Source: Nitrosopumilus sp. (GTDB lineage Archaea > Thermoproteota > Nitrososphaeria > Nitrososphaerales > Nitrosopumilaceae). Taken from it: 53,102 nt of DNA. This document shows, in pieces, positions 42,432-50,665 of the stretch. The translations under genes were made by a program, and so were the position numbers. The stretch is taken from assembly GCA_029862745.1 (NCBI GenBank), contig JAOTWS010000010.1, forward strand, positions 1 through 53,102. Reading direction: 5' to 3'. The notes under the pieces are model-generated. The model saw only the letters and a list, made by a program, of their open reading frames with translations, searched no databases and was not told the DNA's origin. Position 1 is the stretch's first letter. Every line of letters starts with the position of its first letter.

Positions 42432-43382
42432 ATGTCTACAACAGGTATGTGGGTAGAAAAATATCGACCAACAAAACTTTCTGAAATCGTAAACCAGACA
42501 GAAATTATTAACAGTTTGGAGGCTCTAATCAAAGATCCAACAGATATGCCTCACTTAATGTTTTCAGGATCTGCCGGAGTTGGAAAGACCACTGCAGCAT
42601 TATGTATTGCAAGACAAATTTTAGGGGAAAATGCTAAAGACTATACACTTGAGCTAAACGCATCTGACGAAAGAGGAATTGGCATGGTCAGAGAAAAGGT
42701 AAAAAAGTTTTCAAGATTTGCAGGAATGGTAGAAGTTCCATTTAAGATCATTATTTTAGATGAATCAGATGAAATGACTGCAGATGCCCAGACAGCACTC
42801 AGAAGAATAATAGAAGATACTGCAAAAATATGTCGATTTATTTTCATTGCAAATAATATTTCAAAAATTATTGATCCTATTCAGAGCAGATGTGCTACCT
42901 TCAAATTCACATCAATACCTGAAGAAGATATAATCAATAGATTGGAAGAGATTGCAAAAAAAGAAAAGGTAAAGGCTGACAAAAAGGGTCTAAAGACAAT
43001 TTATGATTATACTGAAGGAGATTTAAGGCATGCCATTAATCTATTACAAGCAACTGCGAGTCTAGGTGGAATTACCGAAGAGAATGTAAAGGCATCCGCA
43101 GGGCTGACAAAAATCAGCGATGTTGATGTGGTTTTAAAAATTGCATTATCTGGAAAAGTTCTAGAAGCCAGAGAGAAAATGATTGAATTAATCAAAGTTT
43201 ATGGAATGTCTGAATCAGATTTTCTAAAATATATCAACGCATCGGTATTCAAATCAAAACATGATAAATTGGCAGATATTTTAGAAGTGATTGCAAAGTA
43301 TGATTATAGAATATTAGTTGGGGCAAATTCTGAGATTCAGCTTTCAGCATTGCTTGCAGAACTTGCAAAAATAGAAAGTTGA
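42432..43382 (+). CDS. rfcS: Replication factor C small subunit
   Basis: This 316-residue AAA+ clamp-loader protein begins MSTTGMWVEKYRP. Walker A is GSAGVGKT (46-53), Walker B is DESD (110-113), and the SRC arginine-finger motif is at 152-154. With RFC-L (encoded in this window at 16.7-17.9 kb) it forms the loader of PCNA. ATG 42432 is about 28 bases after TTTATTAA, favouring it over an ATG eight codons earlier. It is divergent from the GINS-MCM operon. Confidence 0.94.
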   Translation: MSTTGMWVEKYRPTKLSEIVNQTEIINSLEALIKDPTDMPHLMFSGSAGVGKTTAALCIARQILGENAKDYTLELNASDERGIGMVREKVKKFSRFAGMVEVPFKIIILDESDEMTADAQTALRRIIEDTAKICRFIFIANNISKIIDPIQSRCATFKFTSIPEEDIINRLEEIAKKEKVKADKKGLKTIYDYTEGDLRHAINLLQATASLGGITEENVKASAGLTKISDVDVVLKIALSGKVLEAREKMIELIKVYGMSESDFLKYINASVFKSKHDKLADILEVIAKYDYRILVGANSEIQLSALLAELAKIES

Positions 43383-43522
43383 AACGCAGAGAGTGCCTAT
43401 AAGGTTTTTGGTAACCCACAATGAATGAAAACGGAGAAATGATATCTAATGGACTCCATCCGGTCTATTTTCATTTTTTCAATACGGACAACATCTTTAT
43501 GTAAAGTTATGTGTAGAAAAAT

Positions 43523-44053
43523 ATGGTAAATATTTTTAACAATGTAGATTTAGAGAAGGTTTCTCAAACATTGGAAAAAGGAAAAGAAGAAAAATCATCT
43601 CTTAAAAAACCAGTTAAACTCGAAGGAGAATGGGTTTTAGATTCAAATCAAGGATATCAATTCAGAACAGAATTGGGTTTTGAGAAGGGAAAGCAAGTCA
43701 TCGAAGTTGATTCTCCATCGTTTCTTGGAGGTCAAGGAAATAGATTGGGTCCTATGGCTTATTGTGTTGCAGGAATCACATCATGTTTTATTGGAACCTT
43801 TGTAGGAATTGCAGCTCAACAGGAAATAAAATTAACTAAATTAAAGGTGAATACAGAATGCCAAGTAAATTTCGCAAAAACATTTGATTTGGCTGATGAA
43901 CCAATTACTGAGGGAATTAATTTCCATGTAGAGGCTGAAAGTGAAAATGCAGACAAAGCAAAACTTCAAGAACTATTAGGCATGGCCAAAGAGCGATGTC
44001 CTGCCATGTACAGTATGTCTCACAATATCAATGTCGATGCAAAGATAGTATAA
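43523..44053 (+). CDS. OsmC-family peroxiredoxin-like protein
   Basis: This 176-residue OsmC/Ohr-family protein removes organic hydroperoxides using two reactive cysteines. The first is in AYCVAGITSCF (about 80-90) and the second in KERCPAMY (about 153-160). The N-terminal 40 residues are extra and charged. A TATA-like TTTATGTA about 24 bases before ATG 43523 suggests a leaderless start. The methyltransferase-RHH gene follows after 21 bp, so the two may be cotranscribed. Confidence 0.86.
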   Translation: MVNIFNNVDLEKVSQTLEKGKEEKSSLKKPVKLEGEWVLDSNQGYQFRTELGFEKGKQVIEVDSPSFLGGQGNRLGPMAYCVAGITSCFIGTFVGIAAQQEIKLTKLKVNTECQVNFAKTFDLADEPITEGINFHVEAESENADKAKLQELLGMAKERCPAMYSMSHNINVDAKIV

Positions 44054-44074
44054 TTTGAAACTAAATGGATTCAG

Positions 44075-45307
44075 ATGGTTACTACATCTCAAATAATCAA
44101 TGCATATAGAAAATATGCAGACAAATATGATTTTGCTGTAAAACTTTATCCTCTGTTAGGAATCAAAATTGGAAAATATAGAAAAATGACAATAGACGCA
44201 CTTAAGCTTTCAAAAGGAGATACAGTTGTAGAGCTTGGCTGTGGAACTGGTTTGAATTTTTCTCTAGTTTTAGAAAAAATTGGTCCTGAGGGAAAATTAA
44301 TTGGTGTTGATCTAGTTGACAAAATGCTTGATCAAGCTAGGAAAAGAGTCAAAGAAAATGGATGGAATAATGTTGAATTGATACAAAGTGATTTTACCGA
44401 TTATGGGTTTCCAAAAGAAGTAGATGGAATTTTTGCAGGTGGCGCACTTCAATATTCTCCAGAGTATGATAAAATAATCAAGCGAGGTTATGATGCATTA
44501 AAACCTGGTAAAAAATTTGTATTATTGGATTTTAAAATGTCACAAGGTCCTGCAAGAATCTTTGCACCAATATTGATTTTTTTCACTAGCCCTTTTGAAG
44601 CTAAAAAAGAATACTTGGAACGCCATGGATGGAAATCGATTGAAAAATATTTTGATGACACATCTTACTTAGAAGGATGGGGAGGATTTTTGTATCTTTC
44701 CGTTGTAAAAAGAAAGCAGCATTCTACTACAAAAGAAAAGACAAAGACGATCACATATCGACTTCCTGCTAAAATGATTGACGAACTGGAAACTCAGGCC
44801 ATGCAGCAAAACACATCACAAAACGTACTAGTAAAGCAAATCATCCAGAAATACTTACAATGGGATAGATTTTCTGAGGGAATTGCAATGATTCCAATCC
44901 CTAAAAATATTCTGCAGATGATGGGACACGACATGACCGCAACAGACATTGACCTGATAGTCGAATCAGTAAAGCCAATCATCAAAGACAGCGTCATGTT
45001 CATGAAAGGTAAATACGATCTGAAAAGATGCATAGAGACACTTGAGGATTACATGCAGGCAACAGGGATGAATTCAGACCACAGAATAGAAGGATCGCTG
45101 CACCACTTTATCGTACAGCATGGATTGGGAAAGAACTGGTCCTTGTTTACAGAACAACTGCTAAAGGAGATATTTCACGAGTTTTTGCCAGAAAAGAATA
45201 TCAAATGCCAGACCACCGATTCCACGGTGATTATTACCATAGCGTTGGGTTCAGACTTTGATGAGCATGATTATCAGGAAAAAAAGAAATCAATTGTTGA
45301 GAATTAA
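44075..45307 (+). CDS. SAM methyltransferase fused to a ribbon-helix-helix regulator domain
   Basis: This 410-residue two-part protein has a class I methyltransferase at residues 1-213, with the SAM-binding VVELGCGTGLN (51-61) and acidic residue in GVDLVDKML. A ribbon-helix-helix segment follows at about 223-262 (TITYRLPAKMIDELETQ...). Residues 265-410 form a domain also found in the stand-alone regulator at 52422-52949. The C-terminal part is less AT-rich than the methyltransferase half and uses more C- and G-ending codons from about base 44714, which suggests a fusion of genes of different origin. Function is unknown: a DNA-binding methyltransferase, or two functions that became linked. Confidence 0.75.
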   Translation: MVTTSQIINAYRKYADKYDFAVKLYPLLGIKIGKYRKMTIDALKLSKGDTVVELGCGTGLNFSLVLEKIGPEGKLIGVDLVDKMLDQARKRVKENGWNNVELIQSDFTDYGFPKEVDGIFAGGALQYSPEYDKIIKRGYDALKPGKKFVLLDFKMSQGPARIFAPILIFFTSPFEAKKEYLERHGWKSIEKYFDDTSYLEGWGGFLYLSVVKRKQHSTTKEKTKTITYRLPAKMIDELETQAMQQNTSQNVLVKQIIQKYLQWDRFSEGIAMIPIPKNILQMMGHDMTATDIDLIVESVKPIIKDSVMFMKGKYDLKRCIETLEDYMQATGMNSDHRIEGSLHHFIVQHGLGKNWSLFTEQLLKEIFHEFLPEKNIKCQTTDSTVIITIALGSDFDEHDYQEKKKSIVEN

Positions 45308-45628
45308 CTCAACTTCTATCTGACCATTATCAAATGTACTTTTCATTCCCTTGATTTTGCTTTTGTACATAAACAGTCTTTTTCCTTCATCAGTGATTGT
45401 TCCAGATATGTGCAGAAGTTTATTGTCATGAAGGTTCTGAACTCTCCTGTACACCGTACTCATTGGGATGTTGGTGTCAGAAGTTATTTCAATTACGGAT
45501 TTTGGCTTGTACATGATGGATTCAAGGATAGATCGGCAGTACTTGTCTGATAAAATTTCTAGCAGGTAGTCTTTTCTTTCTGTTTCTTCAATTTTGAAGG
45601 CTTGTGATTGTTGTTGTAATGTTTGCAT
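45290..45628 (-). CDS. Winged-helix transcriptional regulator (ArsR-like)
   Basis: This 112-residue protein contains a helix-turn-helix core, EILSDKYCRSILESIMYKPKSVIEITSDTNIPMSTVYRRVQNL, followed by a short wing. It resembles small thaumarchaeal ArsR/TrmB-type regulators without a metal site. The ATG at 45628 starts MQTLQQQSQ; a longer reading lacks support. Its 3' end overlaps the end of the methyltransferase-RHH gene by 18 bp in convergent orientation, so the two transcripts are mutually antisense there. Confidence 0.75.
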   Translation of the reverse strand: MQTLQQQSQAFKIEETERKDYLLEILSDKYCRSILESIMYKPKSVIEITSDTNIPMSTVYRRVQNLHDNKLLHISGTITDEGKRLFMYKSKIKGMKSTFDNGQIEVELILNN

Positions 45629-45821
45629 ATTGTAATTATGACTATTTTTGATATAACCACTGAGTATACACTGTCTTACATGGAGTGCAAGTGAAATTAG
45701 TGTTATTTTTATCAATTGAGGGAAATATGAAAATCCAAGATGATGAGGGTGCATTGATGAACAATTACCATTGATGAGAATTTAAACTGATTTTATAAGA
45801 AAATCCTCCAGTTACACAATC

Positions 45822-46319
45822 ATGGTAGCCATAACACCAGATGTAAAAAGAATGATGAACTCACAACATGTAATTCTAATTGGCACTGTCAATGATCAAA
45901 AAATTCCTAACGTTTCACCAAGAAGTTCATTTTATGTTGACAATGATGTAATTTACTGGTATGAAATTTTCATGCACAAATCCTATCAAAACTTTACAAA
46001 AAACAATTGGGTGAGTGTGTCAGTAGTTGATTATAATGAATTTTCAGGATATCAGTTAAAAGGACATACAAAGATAGTCACTGACAAGAAAGAATATTTT
46101 CATGCTGACACCAGGCTCTCAGAGAATCTCCCAAAAAACCATGAAGAAAAAGTTAGGAAATTAATCCTGAATAACGATACCAAGATAATCCAATTCAAAC
46201 CACTTGTGTTATACTCGTTGAATCCTGCAGACTTTGAAAAAGCACCTGGCTTGCTGGAATCAGATGTGGATCTAGACAAGCTACAGAAACTTGAAGAGTT
46301 TTCAATGCTAGACTACTGA
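45822..46319 (+). CDS. Pyridoxamine 5'-phosphate oxidase-like (split-barrel FMN) protein
   Basis: This 165-residue protein has the split-barrel front HVILIGTVNDQKIPNVSPRSSFYVDNDVIYWYE, as in FMN- or F420-binding PNPOx-like proteins. The specific reaction is unknown; such archaeal proteins are often flavin reductases or heme-degrading enzymes. ATG 45822 is preceded by TTTATAAG about 28 bases upstream. The following nuclease-like gene starts 2 bp after its stop. Confidence 0.78.
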   Translation: MVAITPDVKRMMNSQHVILIGTVNDQKIPNVSPRSSFYVDNDVIYWYEIFMHKSYQNFTKNNWVSVSVVDYNEFSGYQLKGHTKIVTDKKEYFHADTRLSENLPKNHEEKVRKLILNNDTKIIQFKPLVLYSLNPADFEKAPGLLESDVDLDKLQKLEEFSMLDY

Positions 46320-46321
46320 AT

Positions 46322-46711
46322 ATGTCCCTCAGTCTGGCAAAAGATGAACATCAAAGGCTTGTAAGAAAACTGATGGAACATTTTGAAGATGATATGGGTC
46401 TGATAGTCACATGCGCGTGTTCAGGATATGTAAATTGTGAAAAGACAAAGAGTTTTGAGCCTGATATCCGGGCATTTGACAATAATACTGGTTTGCATTA
46501 CATTGGAGAGGCAAAAACGTGTGACAATCTTGACAGCCAGCACACCAAAGATCAATTCTTGGAATTTTCAAATAGAATCATGACAGGAGGAAAATCTCAC
46601 GGTGTGGATGTACCTTTTTACATCATAGTGCCAGAAGATTGTAAATCTCATCTTTTCAAGGTACTCGAAGAGATTGATTTGTCAAAGAATGACAATATTC
46701 ACATAGTTTGA
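46322..46711 (+). CDS. PD-(D/E)XK nuclease-like protein
   Basis: This 129-residue protein shows EPDIRAFDNNTGLHYIGEAKT at about 48-68, which fits the PD-x(n)-(D/E)xK active site (PD followed by EAK). A helix with QFLEFSNRI follows, like the Q-motif helix of the fold. Its three cysteines (CAC, C at about 36-43) lie before the active site. It probably acts on DNA, but no partner methylase is adjacent. It is coupled to the PNPOx-like gene by a 2-bp gap. Confidence 0.6.
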   Translation: MSLSLAKDEHQRLVRKLMEHFEDDMGLIVTCACSGYVNCEKTKSFEPDIRAFDNNTGLHYIGEAKTCDNLDSQHTKDQFLEFSNRIMTGGKSHGVDVPFYIIVPEDCKSHLFKVLEEIDLSKNDNIHIV

Positions 46712-46827
46712 AGGGATTCACTTCAAAAATGATGTAAATCTTTTTCAATTTTATAAGAAATAGAATTTTGAAAATCAAATGTGAAAAAAATAAGTAGATT
46801 TAATTTCCTTCCACTGGCATTTATTTT

Positions 46828-47418
46828 GTGTCAATACCTACTCATAAAAAAAATCTTTTAAAAAATAGCGTTATAGCTGCATGGGTTATCTTAACTGTCT
46901 TTTTGGGGTTTGTTTTGGGGTTTTCAGCTCCTTGGCAAGAACTGATGGGAGACAGTCCATTTTCATCCCTTGCCACAATTCATGGAATTTTTGCAACTTT
47001 GGGAGTAATATTTGGTTCTGCTGCAGGATATCTAGGATGGCGTTTATTGTTAGGGCATTTGAGAGCTTATAGAGATCTCAGGATCTTATCTACAATTTCA
47101 TCTGTTTTAGCAGTACTTGCCATAGTTACAGGTAATTGGATCTATACAGCTTATCGAGGCCCTGGGGGACCGCGAGAGTTTTTCATGTCTACATTTCCGG
47201 AAATTCATGAAGTTTTTTTTGAATTCAAAGAACACATTTCACTTTTTCCACTTCCTATCGCTATAGCTGCTACCTTTATCCTTTGGAAGTACAAGGATGC
47301 AATACCTTTTGATGAAAGATTACGAAACGCATTAGGGGTGATGATAGCTACGGCCTGGACCGTCCTGATGATAACATTTGTTCTTGGAGCGGCAATAACA
47401 AAACTTATGGCGGTATGA
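46828..47418 (+). CDS. Four-helix membrane protein, function unknown
   Basis: This 196-residue protein has predicted helices at about 14-32, 46-72, 82-104, 133-149 and 166-190. Histidines in ATIHGIFATLG, and in EIHEVFFEFKEHIS in the outer loop, could bind heme or a metal, as in cytochrome b-like membrane proteins. I cannot assign a family. The start is GTG at 46828. The gene is followed after 1 bp by a second small membrane protein, so the two probably form one complex. Confidence 0.6.
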   Translation: MSIPTHKKNLLKNSVIAAWVILTVFLGFVLGFSAPWQELMGDSPFSSLATIHGIFATLGVIFGSAAGYLGWRLLLGHLRAYRDLRILSTISSVLAVLAIVTGNWIYTAYRGPGGPREFFMSTFPEIHEVFFEFKEHISLFPLPIAIAATFILWKYKDAIPFDERLRNALGVMIATAWTVLMITFVLGAAITKLMAV

Positions 47419-47419
47419 T

Positions 47420-47788
47420 ATGACTCAAGAAAATAAAAAATCCAAAATGAAAAATGGCATTGCTGCTGCTGCTATGATCTCATCAATGATAGGAGTGTTA
47501 TCATTATCCATATCTCATACACTAAGTGTACTCTCCCAGGAATCAAAAATGATGATTCATGAAATTGGAAAGGCGTGGATTCCAGGAGCAGAAGCAATCG
47601 GCCCATACAGTGGAAAAGAAACAATCATGCTGATAGGATGGGGAGTTAGTTGGATTATCCTACATTATGTTTTAAGGAACAGAGATGTCAAACTTTCATA
47701 CTATACAATTGTTTTTATGATTGGGGTGGGTATTGCAATCTTGTTAGTCTGGACGCCATTTGTTCATCTGATTACAAATCAAACCTAA
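47420..47788 (+). CDS. Three-helix membrane protein, partner of the preceding gene
   Basis: This 122-residue protein has helices at about 12-34, 65-84 and 95-117. The loop between helix 1 and 2 contains MMIHEIGKAWIPGAEAIGPYSGKE. The ATG lies one base after the upstream stop, so it is translated in tandem with the four-helix protein. No family is recognised. Confidence 0.6.
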   Translation: MTQENKKSKMKNGIAAAAMISSMIGVLSLSISHTLSVLSQESKMMIHEIGKAWIPGAEAIGPYSGKETIMLIGWGVSWIILHYVLRNRDVKLSYYTIVFMIGVGIAILLVWTPFVHLITNQT

Positions 47789-47833
47789 TTTTTGATTATT
47801 TTAGATTGCCAATAAATGAATTTTAAAATTAAG

Positions 47834-49252
47834 TCATCCCCATATCAAAGGAATTAAAATGGTCATCATAATTGTAACCACTAAAATGCTGATTATATTT
47901 AATGGAAGCCCAAATCTTGCCATTTTGCTAGCAGTAACATATCCGCTGCCAAAAACAATTGCATTTGGTGGTGTTGCTATTGGCATGATAAATCCATAGC
48001 TTGTAGCAATGGCAACTGGTGCCATTAACCAGATTGGATTCATATCTAATATAGTGGCAAGTGATGCCATTACAGGCAATAGCAATGCAGCACCTGCAGT
48101 ATTACTCATTAATTCACCTGAAAAAATGGTTATAGTCACAATGACTAAAAGTACTACAAATAACTCCATTCCGGATACAAATATCAATTGATCTGCAATC
48201 CATGAATCTAATCCTGTTACTGTGAATCCACCGGCCAATGCCAATCCACCTCCAATCAATACTAAAACCCCCCAAGGAATTTTTCTAGCTGAATTCAGAT
48301 CTAAAAGTCGTTTATTGGTCTTTGCAGACGGAATAGCAAGTAAAATTATCACTGCAACAAGTACTATAGTATAATCTTCTATGAAAGGAAAATAATCCTT
48401 CCAAATTAAACCTCTAGAAATCCATCCGATAGCTGTTCCAGCAAAAACAATCATCACTATTTTTTCATCCTTGATCATTTTTCCAATCTTTTCAAGTTCT
48501 AATTGCACCATCTGTCTTGTACCTGCAATAGGAGTATTACCTAATTTTGACATATTTACCATATAGAGCCATAAAATAACAAGAGAGATTGCACTAACTG
48601 GAACACCGATCATCATCCACTGTCCAAAATTGATATCAATTCCTGCAAGCGGTTGTGATAATGATGCAAACAAAGCATTTGGTGGAGTTCCGATTAATGT
48701 TGCCACACCACCAATGCTTGCAGAATATGCAACACAAAGCATAAGGCATGTGCCAAATCTTGATCTTTCCTGAGAATTTTTTATTTGAGAAATTACTGCA
48801 ATAGCTATCGGAAGAATCAATAGTGTAGATGCAGTATTTGTCATCCATGCACTAAGGGATGCAGTAATTATGATAAAAGCACCTATGATATATCGAGGCT
48901 TGGTGCCAAAAGTTTTGAGCATGTTTAGAGCAAATCGTTTGTGAAGTGCCGATGTTTCAATAGCTTTTGCAAGCAAGAATCCACCTAGAAATAATAACAC
49001 AATTTTATCAACATAGTATAATGGTATTTTTGCAATATCTATGATTCCTAATGCTGGAAACAAAACAAGTGGAATTAGGGATGTAGCATAAAGAGGAATT
49101 GTTCCTAGTATCCACCAGCTTGCCATCCACAAGGCAATTCCAAGAACAAATTTAGGCTCATCAGATAAGCCTTCAATAGGAGATAAAATGACTAGTAAAA
49201 ACAAAGTAGGGCCTAATACTAATCCTAAAAAAGTTTTTTTGACTTTGAACAT
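47834..49252 (-). CDS. DASS/SLC13-type anion transporter
   Basis: This 472-residue transporter of the divalent anion:sodium symporter family has about eleven helices. The two family motifs with the SNT-like sequence are present: WMTNTASTLLILP near 136-148 and LMSNTAGAALLLP in the C-terminal half. Known substrates are dicarboxylates or sulfate. Next to sulfur genes (TauE, persulfide dioxygenase), sulfate or sulfite transport is a fair guess, but dicarboxylates such as those of the carbon-fixation cycle fit as well. Confidence 0.85.
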   Translation of the reverse strand: MFKVKKTFLGLVLGPTLFLLVILSPIEGLSDEPKFVLGIALWMASWWILGTIPLYATSLIPLVLFPALGIIDIAKIPLYYVDKIVLLFLGGFLLAKAIETSALHKRFALNMLKTFGTKPRYIIGAFIIITASLSAWMTNTASTLLILPIAIAVISQIKNSQERSRFGTCLMLCVAYSASIGGVATLIGTPPNALFASLSQPLAGIDINFGQWMMIGVPVSAISLVILWLYMVNMSKLGNTPIAGTRQMVQLELEKIGKMIKDEKIVMIVFAGTAIGWISRGLIWKDYFPFIEDYTIVLVAVIILLAIPSAKTNKRLLDLNSARKIPWGVLVLIGGGLALAGGFTVTGLDSWIADQLIFVSGMELFVVLLVIVTITIFSGELMSNTAGAALLLPVMASLATILDMNPIWLMAPVAIATSYGFIMPIATPPNAIVFGSGYVTASKMARFGLPLNIISILVVTIMMTILIPLIWG

Positions 49253-49550
49253 AATTTAATTTTTTCATAATCTTAAATTAAATTCTACTAAAACCATTCA
49301 AGACTAATTCATAAAACCAGAATTATAAAATTCTGACTAGATAAAATAGAAATTATTGCATTATATCAAATCTAAATATTTCTACACTGAATTTTTGTCT
49401 CAGTCAAAAAGAATTTTGTTCCACGTGGGTCTTTTATTATACCGCTAAACTATAACCCCAGTACAACATGTGTGGGATATAGTTAATGATGATGATACTG
49501 GACCCACGTGGAACCGAATTATTCAAAATATCTTAAAACCATAATTTAAC
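49253..49550. other. Spacer between the transporter and a small membrane protein
   Basis: This stretch of about 300 bp contains no coding frame of note. Its main content is the inverted repeat at 49418-49514. The rest is AT-rich. A TATA-like AAAATATCTT (49525-49534) probably serves the gene at 49551. Confidence 0.6.
49418..49514. repeat. 42-bp imperfect inverted repeat, CCACGTGG cores
   Basis: Arms at 49418-49459 and 49473-49514 match at 30 of 42 positions, separated by 13 bp. The outer 14 bp (gttccacgtgggtc and its complement) match perfectly and contain the palindrome CCACGTGG in each arm; the inner ATATAGTT-type block also matches. The left arm read on the minus strand looks like the 5' half of a tRNA (acceptor- and D-arm-like) but no T-arm follows. 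It could form a long hairpin in RNA or a cruciform in DNA. Function is unknown. Confidence 0.7.
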
Positions 49551-49748
49551 ATGAAAAATATTGACTTTTTCTTTTTTAATTGCTGGCTTTTTGGTTCGAA
49601 GATTGCAGGTTCAACTAATAAGAACTCCAATACTATTTTGGAGATGGAAATGGACGAAAATATAGGACAAATAGTAATGATTGTTTTGATTGTGTCCGCA
49701 GTTGGAATTTTTGTCGGTTCTAGAATTTGGATGCTTTTTAGAAAATAA
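49551..49748 (+). CDS. Small single-pass membrane protein
   Basis: The reading frame of 65 residues has a clear C-terminal membrane helix (QIVMIVLIVSAVGIFVGS) and a short basic end, WMLFRK. Two starts are possible. The ATG at 49551 has a TATA-like box about 22-26 bases upstream. The ATG at 49650 has GGAG six bases before it and would give only 32 residues (MDENIGQIV...). The front of the long form is low-complexity Phe/Asn and less convincing. No family is recognised. Confidence 0.45.
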   Translation: MKNIDFFFFNCWLFGSKIAGSTNKNSNTILEMEMDENIGQIVMIVLIVSAVGIFVGSRIWMLFRK

Positions 49749-49767
49749 CTAAAAAATAAAATAACTC

Positions 49768-50655
49768 TTAAATTATTCCAAAGCCACGATTTAGTAAAAA
49801 TATTGCTGCAATTAGTATAATTATGCTAAATGTGGCAATTAGTTTTCTAGGGGAAATTTTTGAGGTTAATTTTACTCCTAAAAATACGCCAGGAATAGAA
49901 CCAATTAACAAAAACAATACCAAAAGAAAGGGAACATTTCCCATGTTATAGTGCAATATTGTACCTACTGCAGATATTGCAACACCAAAAAGAACAGATG
50001 TTCCAGCGACATGCTTTGGAGGGCAATGGCATTTTTTTATAAGCAGTGGTAAAGTCATAGCCCCTGCTCCCGTTGCAGTAATCTGCGTGATGAAACTGAT
50101 TATACTTGAAGCTCCAAGAAAGGTTGTTTTTTCACCTCTTGTGAATTTACGGGTGGTGGGATGTTCTGAGATGACATTGAGATTGTTCTTTTTTAAAACA
50201 TTATTTTTGATCATGTACAAACTAATTCCTATGAGAATAGTTCCCAACAATAATAAAATTACAGTATCTAAAATATCAGAACCATAATTTTCTTTTATTC
50301 CAGTCCAAACCCAACTTGCAAAAAGCATTACAGGTACAACTGGAATGAGTAAGAAAACTAATGCTTTCCAGTTGATGTTTCGTTCTTTTCCATGTAAAAT
50401 TGAAGCAAAAAGTTTTGTTCCAAAAATAAAAGCCAAATCAGCACCAATAACTATCTGTGGCGGTATACCAATTAGTACAAGTGATGGAAGTAATAATGGT
50501 GCTCCGCCTAGACCTGAAAGACCAATTGCAATACCTACCATCAACCCAATCAAAATCAATCCTATTGCAAATGTAGGATCTGATACCAATTCATCAGGAT
50601 TGGACAATACACTTGTTGAAACCAAACTTACAGTATCTAAAAGTGTAAAAACCAA
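49768..50655 (-). CDS. TauE/SafE-family sulfite/organosulfonate exporter
   Basis: This 295-residue protein has about eight membrane helices arranged as two repeats. The GIAIGLSGLGGAPLLLPSLVLIG front and the GAGAMTLPLLI and GTSVLFGVAISAVGTILHY segments are typical of TauE/SafE. It probably exports sulfite or related anions. Start TTG 50655 is 10 bp after the persulfide dioxygenase gene, so both are in one operon, consistent with removal of sulfite made by that enzyme. Confidence 0.83.
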   Translation of the reverse strand: MVFTLLDTVSLVSTSVLSNPDELVSDPTFAIGLILIGLMVGIAIGLSGLGGAPLLLPSLVLIGIPPQIVIGADLAFIFGTKLFASILHGKERNINWKALVFLLIPVVPVMLFASWVWTGIKENYGSDILDTVILLLLGTILIGISLYMIKNNVLKKNNLNVISEHPTTRKFTRGEKTTFLGASSIISFITQITATGAGAMTLPLLIKKCHCPPKHVAGTSVLFGVAISAVGTILHYNMGNVPFLLVLFLLIGSIPGVFLGVKLTSKISPRKLIATFSIIILIAAIFLLNRGFGII

Positions 50656-50665
50656 AAGAAGAAAT

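Noticed and set aside
49418-49459. Split or half tRNA gene
   Set aside because: D-arm-like bases are present, but no U33-containing anticodon loop can be placed and no T-arm is found nearby on either strand.
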